Source: Oasisia sp. SBJ-2009 (lineage: Eukaryota; Annelida; Polychaeta; Sabellida; Siboglinidae). From it: DNA of 64,000 nt. The stretch's first letter is position 1. Every line of letters begins with the position of its first letter. Position numbers and translations under genes: made by a program. Shown in pieces: positions 59,374-64,000 of this stretch. Under the pieces are notes generated by a model, which worked only from the letters and a program-made list of their open reading frames with translations, had not been told where the DNA came from and ran no database searches. Location: assembly GCA_964017155.1 (NCBI GenBank), contig OZ024857.1:32345542-32409541 (forward strand), written 5' to 3'.

Positions 59374-60165
59374 GTGGGGAGGTTGTATGAAGTGGGGAAG
59401 TTGTGTGGGGTGCGGAGGTTGGGTGGAGTGTGGAAGTTGGATAGAGTGCGGAAGTTGGTTGGAGTGCGGAAGTTGGGTGGAGTGCGGAAGTTGGGTGGAG
59501 TGCGGAGGTTGGGTGGAGTGCGGAGGTTGCACGGAGTGCGGAAGTTGGGTGGAGTGAGGAGGTTGGGTGAAGTTGGGAGGTTGGGTGAAGTGGGGAGGTT
59601 GGGTGGAGAGGGGAGTTTGGGTGGGGTGGGGAGGTTGGGTGGAGTGGGGAGGTTGGGTGGAGTGGGGAAGTTGGGTGGAGTGAGGAGGTTGGGTGAAGTT
59701 GGGAGGTTGGGTGAAGTGGGGAGGTTGGGTGGAGAGGGGAGTTTGGGTGGGGTGGGGAGGTTGGGTTGAGTGGGGAGGTTGTATGAAGTGGGGAAGTTGT
59801 GTGGGGTGCGGAGGTTGGGTGGAGTGTGGAAGTTGGATAGAGTGCGGAAGTTGGTTGGAGTGCGGAAGTTGGGTGGAGTGCGGAAGTTGGGTGGAGTGCG
59901 GAGGTTGGGTGGAGTGCGGAGGTTGCACGGAGTGCGGAAGTTGGGTGGAGTGCGGAAGTTGGGTGGAGTGGGGAGGTTGGGTGAAGTAGGGAGGTTGGGT
60001 GAAGTGGGGAGGTTGGGTGGGGTGGGGAGGTTGGGTGGTGTGGGGAGTTTGGGTGATGTGGGGAGGTTGGGTGAAGTGGGGAGGTTGGGTGGAGTGGGGA
60101 GGTTGGGTGAAGTGGGGAGGTTGGGTTGAGTGGGGATGTTGTGTGAAGTGGGGAAGTTGTGTGTA
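59374..60165 (+). repeat. Tandem duplication, period 396 bp (22 monomers)
   Basis: 59374-59557 matches 59770-59953 at exactly 396 bp, both starting at the TGTATGAAG monomer and containing AAGTTGGATAGAG and TTGCACGG. The second half of each unit differs. Confidence 0.75.
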
Positions 60166-60396
60166 GTGCGGAGGTTGGGTGGAGTGCGGAGGTTGCATGG
60201 AGTGCGGAAGTTGGGTCGAGTGCGGAAGTTGGGTGGAGTGCGGACGTTGGGTGAAGTGGGGAGGTTGGGTGGAGTGGGGAGGTTGGGTGGAGGGCGGAAG
60301 TTGGGTGGAGTGGGGAGGATGGGTGGAGTGGTGTGGTTGGGTGGAGTGCGTAGGTTGGGAGGAGTGGGGAGGTTGGGTGGAGTTGGGAGGTTGGGT

Positions 60397-60650
60397 GGAG
60401 TGAGGAGGTTGGGTGAAGTTGGGAGGTTGGGTGAAGTGGGGAGGTTGGGTGGAGAGGGGAGTTTGGGTGGGGTGGGGAGGTTGGGTGGAGTGGGGAGGTT
60501 GGGTGGAGTGGGGAGGTTGGGTGGAGTGAGGAGGTTGGGTGAAGTTGGGAGGTTGGGTGAAGTGGGGAGGTTGGGTGGAGAGGGGAGTTTGGGTGGGGTG
60601 GGGAGGTTGGGTGGAGTGGGGAGGTTGGGTGGAGTGGGGAGTTTGCGTGG
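60397..60650 (+). repeat. Tandem duplication, period 126 bp (7 monomers)
   Basis: A seven-monomer block starting GTGAGGAGGTTGGGTGAAG and containing GAGAGGGGAG and GGGTGGGGTGGGG occurs at about 60400 and again at 60526. It is the smallest clear block duplication in the window. A related pair sits near 59555 and 59680. Confidence 0.75.
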
Positions 60651-63600
60651 AGTGGGAAGGTTGGGTGCTCTGGGGATGTTGGGTGAAGTGGGGAGGTTGG
60701 GTGGAGTGAGGAGGTTGGGTAGAGTGGGGAGGTTGGGTGAAATGGGGAAGTTGGGTGGAGTGGGGAGGTTGGGTGGAGGGCGGAGGTTCGGTGAAGTGGG
60801 GAGGTTGGGTGGAGTGGGGAGGTTGGTTGAAGTGGGGAGGTTGGGTGAAGTGGGGAGGTTGCGTGGAGTGGGGAGGTTGGGTGCTCTGGGGATGTTGGGT
60901 GAAGTGGGGAGGTTGGGTGGAGTGAGGAGGTTGGGTAGAGTGGGGAGGTTGGGTGAAATGGGGAAGTTGGGTGGAGTGGGGAGGTTGGGTGGAGTGAGGA
61001 AGTTGTGTGGAGTGCGGAGGTTGGGTGGAGTGCGGAGGTTGGATGTAGTGCGGAAGTTGGGTGGAGTGCGGAATTTGGGTGGAGTGCGGAGGTTGGGTGG
61101 AGTGCGGAAGTTGGTTCGAGAGCGGAGGTTGGGTGGCGTGCGGAGGTTGGTTGGAATGCGGAGGTTTGGTGGAGTGGGGAGGTTGGGTGGAGTTGGGAGG
61201 TTGGGTGAAGTGTGGAGGTTGGTTTGAGTGCGAACTTTGGGTGGAGTGCGGAGGTTGGGTGGAGTGCGTAGGTTGGGTGAAGTGGGGAGGTTGGATGGAG
61301 TGGGGAGGTTAGGTGGAGGGCGGAGGTTCGGTGGAGTGGGGAGTGTGGGTGGCGTGGGGAGGTTGGGTGGAGTGGGGAGGTTGGGTGGAGAGGGGAGGTT
61401 GTGTGGAGTGGGGAGGTTGGGAAGAGTGGGGAGGTTGGGTGCTCTGGGGAGGTTGAGTGATGTGGGGAGGTTGGGTGGAGTGAGGAGGTTGCGTGGAGTG
61501 GGGAGTTTGAGTGGAGTGGGGAGGTTGGGTGATTTGGGGAGGTTGGGTGAAGTGGGGAGGTTGGGTTGAGTGGGGAGGTTTTATGAAGTGGGGAAGTTGT
61601 GTGGAGTGCGGAGGTTGGGTGGAGTGCGGAGGTTGCATGGAGTGCGGAAGTTGGGTGGAGTGCGGAAGTTGGGTGGAGTGCGGAGGTTGGATGAAGTGGG
61701 GAGGTTGGGTGGAGTGGGGAGGTTGAGTAATTTGGGGAAGTTGGGTGGAGTGGGGAGGTTGGGTGATGTGGGGAGGTTGGGTGAAGTGGGGAGGTTGGGT
61801 GAAGTGGGGAGGTTGGGTTGAGTGGGGAGGTTGTATGAAGTGGGGAAGTTGTGTGGAGTGCGGAGGTTGGGTGGAGTGCGGAAGTTGGGTGAAGTGCGGA
61901 GGTTGGGTGGAGTGCGGAGGTTGGGTGAAGTGGGGAGGTTGGGTGGAGTGGGGAGGTTGGGTGGAGGGCGGAGGTTGGGTGGAGTGGGGAGGATGGGTTG
62001 AAGTGGGGAGGTTGGGTGGAGTGGTGTGGTTGGGTGAAGTGGGGAGGTTGGGTGGATTTGGGAGGATGGGTTGAAGTGGGGATGTTGGGTGGAGTATGGT
62101 GGTTGGGTGGAGTGCGTAGGTTGGGAGGAGTGGGGAGGTTGGGTGGAGTGGGGAGGTTGGGAAGAGTGGGGAGGTTGGGTGCTCTGGGGAGGTTGGGTGA
62201 AGTGGGGAGGTTGGGTGGAGTGAGGAGGTTGCGTGGAGTGGGGAGTTTGAGTGGAGTGGGGAGGTTGGGTGGAGTGGGGAGATTGGGTGAAGTGGGGAGG
62301 TTGGGTTGAGTGGGGAGGTTGTGTGAAGTGGGGAAGTTGTGTGGAGTGCGGAGGTTGGGTGGAGTGCGGAGGTTGCATGGAGTGCGGAAGTTGGGTCGAG
62401 TGCGGAAGTTCGGTGGAGTGCGGACGTTGGGTGAAGTGGGGAGGTTGGGTGGAGTGGGGAGGTTGGGTGGAGGGCGGAAGTTGGGTGGAGTGGGGAGGAT
62501 GGGTTGAGTGGTGTGGTTGGGTGGAGTGCGTAGGTTGGGAGGAGTGGGGAGGTTGGGTGGAGTTGGGAGGTTGGATGACGTGGGGGTTCGGTGGAGTGGG
62601 GAGGTTGGGTGGAGTGAGGAGGTTGGGTGAAGTTGGGAGGTTGGGTGAAGTGGGGAGGTTGGGTGGAGAGGGGAGTTTGGGTGGGGTGGGGAGGTTGGGT
62701 GGAGTGGGGAGGTTGGGTGGAGTGGGGAGGTTGCGTGGAGTGAGAAGGTTGGGTGCTCTGGGGATGTTGGGTGAAGTGGGGAGGTTGGGTGGAGTGAGGA
62801 GGTTGGGTAGAGTGGGGAGGTTGGGTGAAATGGGGAAGTTGGGTGGAGTGCGGAGGTTGGGTGGAGGGCGGAGGTTCGGTGAAGTGGGGAGGTTGGGTGG
62901 AGTGGGGAGGTTGGTTGAAGTGGGGATGTTGGGTGAAGTGGGGAGGTTGCGTGGAGTGGGGAGGTTGGGTGCTCTGGGGATGTTGGGTGAAGTGGGGAGG
63001 TTGGATGGAGTGAGGAGGTTGGGTAGAGTTAGGAGGTTGGGTGAAATGGGGAAGTTGGGTGGAGTGGGGAGGTTGGGTGGAGTGAGGAAGTTGTGTGGAG
63101 TGCGGAGTTTGGGTGGAGTGCGGAGGTTGGATGTAGTGCGGAAGTTGGGTGGAGTGCGGAATTTGGGTGGAGTGCGCAGGTTGGGTGGAGTGCGGAAGTT
63201 GGTTCGAGTGCGGAGGTTGGGTGGCGTGCGGAGGTTGGTTGGAATGCGGAGGTTTGGTGGAGTGGGGAGGTTGGGTGGAGTTGGGAGGTTGGGTGAAGTG
63301 TGGAGGTTGGTTTGAGTGCGAACTTTGGGTGGAGTGCGGAGGTTGGGTGGAGTGCGTAGGTTGGGTGAAGTGGGGAGGTTGGATGGAGTGGGGAGGTTAG
63401 GTGGAGGGCGGAGGTTCGGTGGAGTGGGGAGTGTGGGTGGCGTGGGGAGGTTGGGTGCAGTGGGGAGGTTGGGTGAAGTGGGGAGGTTGGGTGGAGAGGG
63501 GAGGTTGGGTGGAGTGGGGAGGGTGGGAAGAGTGGGGAGGTTGGGTGCTCTGGGGAGGTTGAGTGATGTGAGGAGGTTGGGTGGAGTGAGGAGGTTGCGT

Positions 63601-64000
63601 GGAGTGGGGAGTTTGAGTGGAGTGGGGAGGTTGGGTGATTTGGGGAGGTTGGGTGAAGTGGGGAGGTTGGGTTGAGTGGGGAGGTTTTATGAAGTGGGGA
63701 AGTTGTGTGGAGTGCGGAGGTTGGGTGGAGTGCGGAGGTTGCATGGAGTGCGGAAGTTGGGTGGAGTGCGGAAGTTGGGTGGCGTGCGTAGGTTGGATGA
63801 AGTGGGGAGGTTGGGTGGAGTGGGGAGGTTGAGTAATGTGGGGAGGTTGGGTGGAGTGGGGAGGTTGGGTGATGTGGGGAGGTTGGGTGAAGTGGGGAGG
63901 TTGGGTGAAGTGGGGAGGTTGGGTTGAGTGGGGAGGTTGTATGAAGTGGGGAAGTTGTGTGGAGTGCGGAGGTTGGGTGGAGTGCGGAAGTTGGGTGAAG
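60510..64000 (+). repeat. Higher-order copies, period 2088 bp (116 monomers)
   Basis: About 60510-61900 matches 62598-64000 at 2088 bp, shifting to 2106 bp (one extra monomer) after about 63465. Both copies include the GGTTTGAGTGCGAACTTTGG segment (near 61220 and 63308). The second copy runs off the window. Confidence 0.78.

Larger units (their letters stand above)
6733..64000 (+). repeat. 18-bp minisatellite array, right part
   Basis: The array resumes in the same orientation and runs to the end of the window, about 57 kb or roughly 3180 monomers. The monomer matches that of the left part. Most monomers are exactly 18 bp. Recurring exceptions are a 19-bp form (GGATGGGTTGAAGTGGGGA), a 17-bp junction (GGCGTGGGGGGTTCGG), a 16-bp junction (GACGTGGGGGTTCGG) and a 7-bp expansion (GCTTGGTTGGTTGGTTTGG). 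These act as landmarks for higher-order blocks, which are listed separately. I find no non-repeat insert, gene or RNA gene in this part. Confidence 0.97.

Noticed and set aside
1..64000. CRISPR array
   Set aside because: The repeats are contiguous 18-mers with no unique spacers and no cas genes, and the LINE shows the DNA is eukaryotic.
1..64000. Telomeric repeat tract
   Set aside because: The unit is 18 bp and lacks any run of TTAGGG or another short telomere motif; only the G-rich strand bias is similar.

Overview
The window is almost entirely one minisatellite-type satellite array, with a single retrotransposon inserted in it. It suggests a nuclear genome of an animal. The evidence is about 60 kb of tandem 18-bp repeats plus a non-LTR retrotransposon whose one large ORF joins an apurinic-type endonuclease to a reverse transcriptase, in the style of the RTE clade. 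I see no host gene, rRNA, tRNA, CRISPR array or bacterial-style operon. I cannot place the species.

Layout. From 1 to about 3211 lies array DNA with consensus GGTTGGGTGGAGTGGGGA. From about 3212 to 6732 lies a 3.5-kb LINE on the + strand, apparently full length, with a 5' leader, an uninterrupted 1043-codon ORF (3559-6690) and a short 3' tail. It is bounded by a short target-site duplication. From about 6733 to 64000 the same array resumes in the same orientation and runs off the window, as it does on the left. No array boundary is visible.

Structure of the array. The consensus strand has no C and is two-thirds G. All six reading frames of the consensus are open, which explains the very long apparent proteins on both strands, up to 3898 codons on the minus strand. 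I treat none of these as genes. Monomer variants occur in fixed orders that recur as nested higher-order blocks. Tandem or near-tandem copies are seen at offsets of about 126, 396, 736, 828, 1189, 1348, 1358, 1626, 2062, 2069, 2088, 2171, 2228, 3468 and 6173 bp. Several offsets are exact multiples of 18, or miss one by the size of a monomer indel inside the block, as expected for in-register unequal exchange.

How the parts relate. The LINE is the only candidate gene. Its pre-insertion site can be read from paralogous array blocks, best near 24.8 kb, where the same flanks are joined without the element. None of the duplicated blocks carries a LINE copy. The most unusual property of the window is the array itself: a strictly strand-asymmetric, quadruplex-prone, six-frame-open repeat that evolves by repeated local block duplication.
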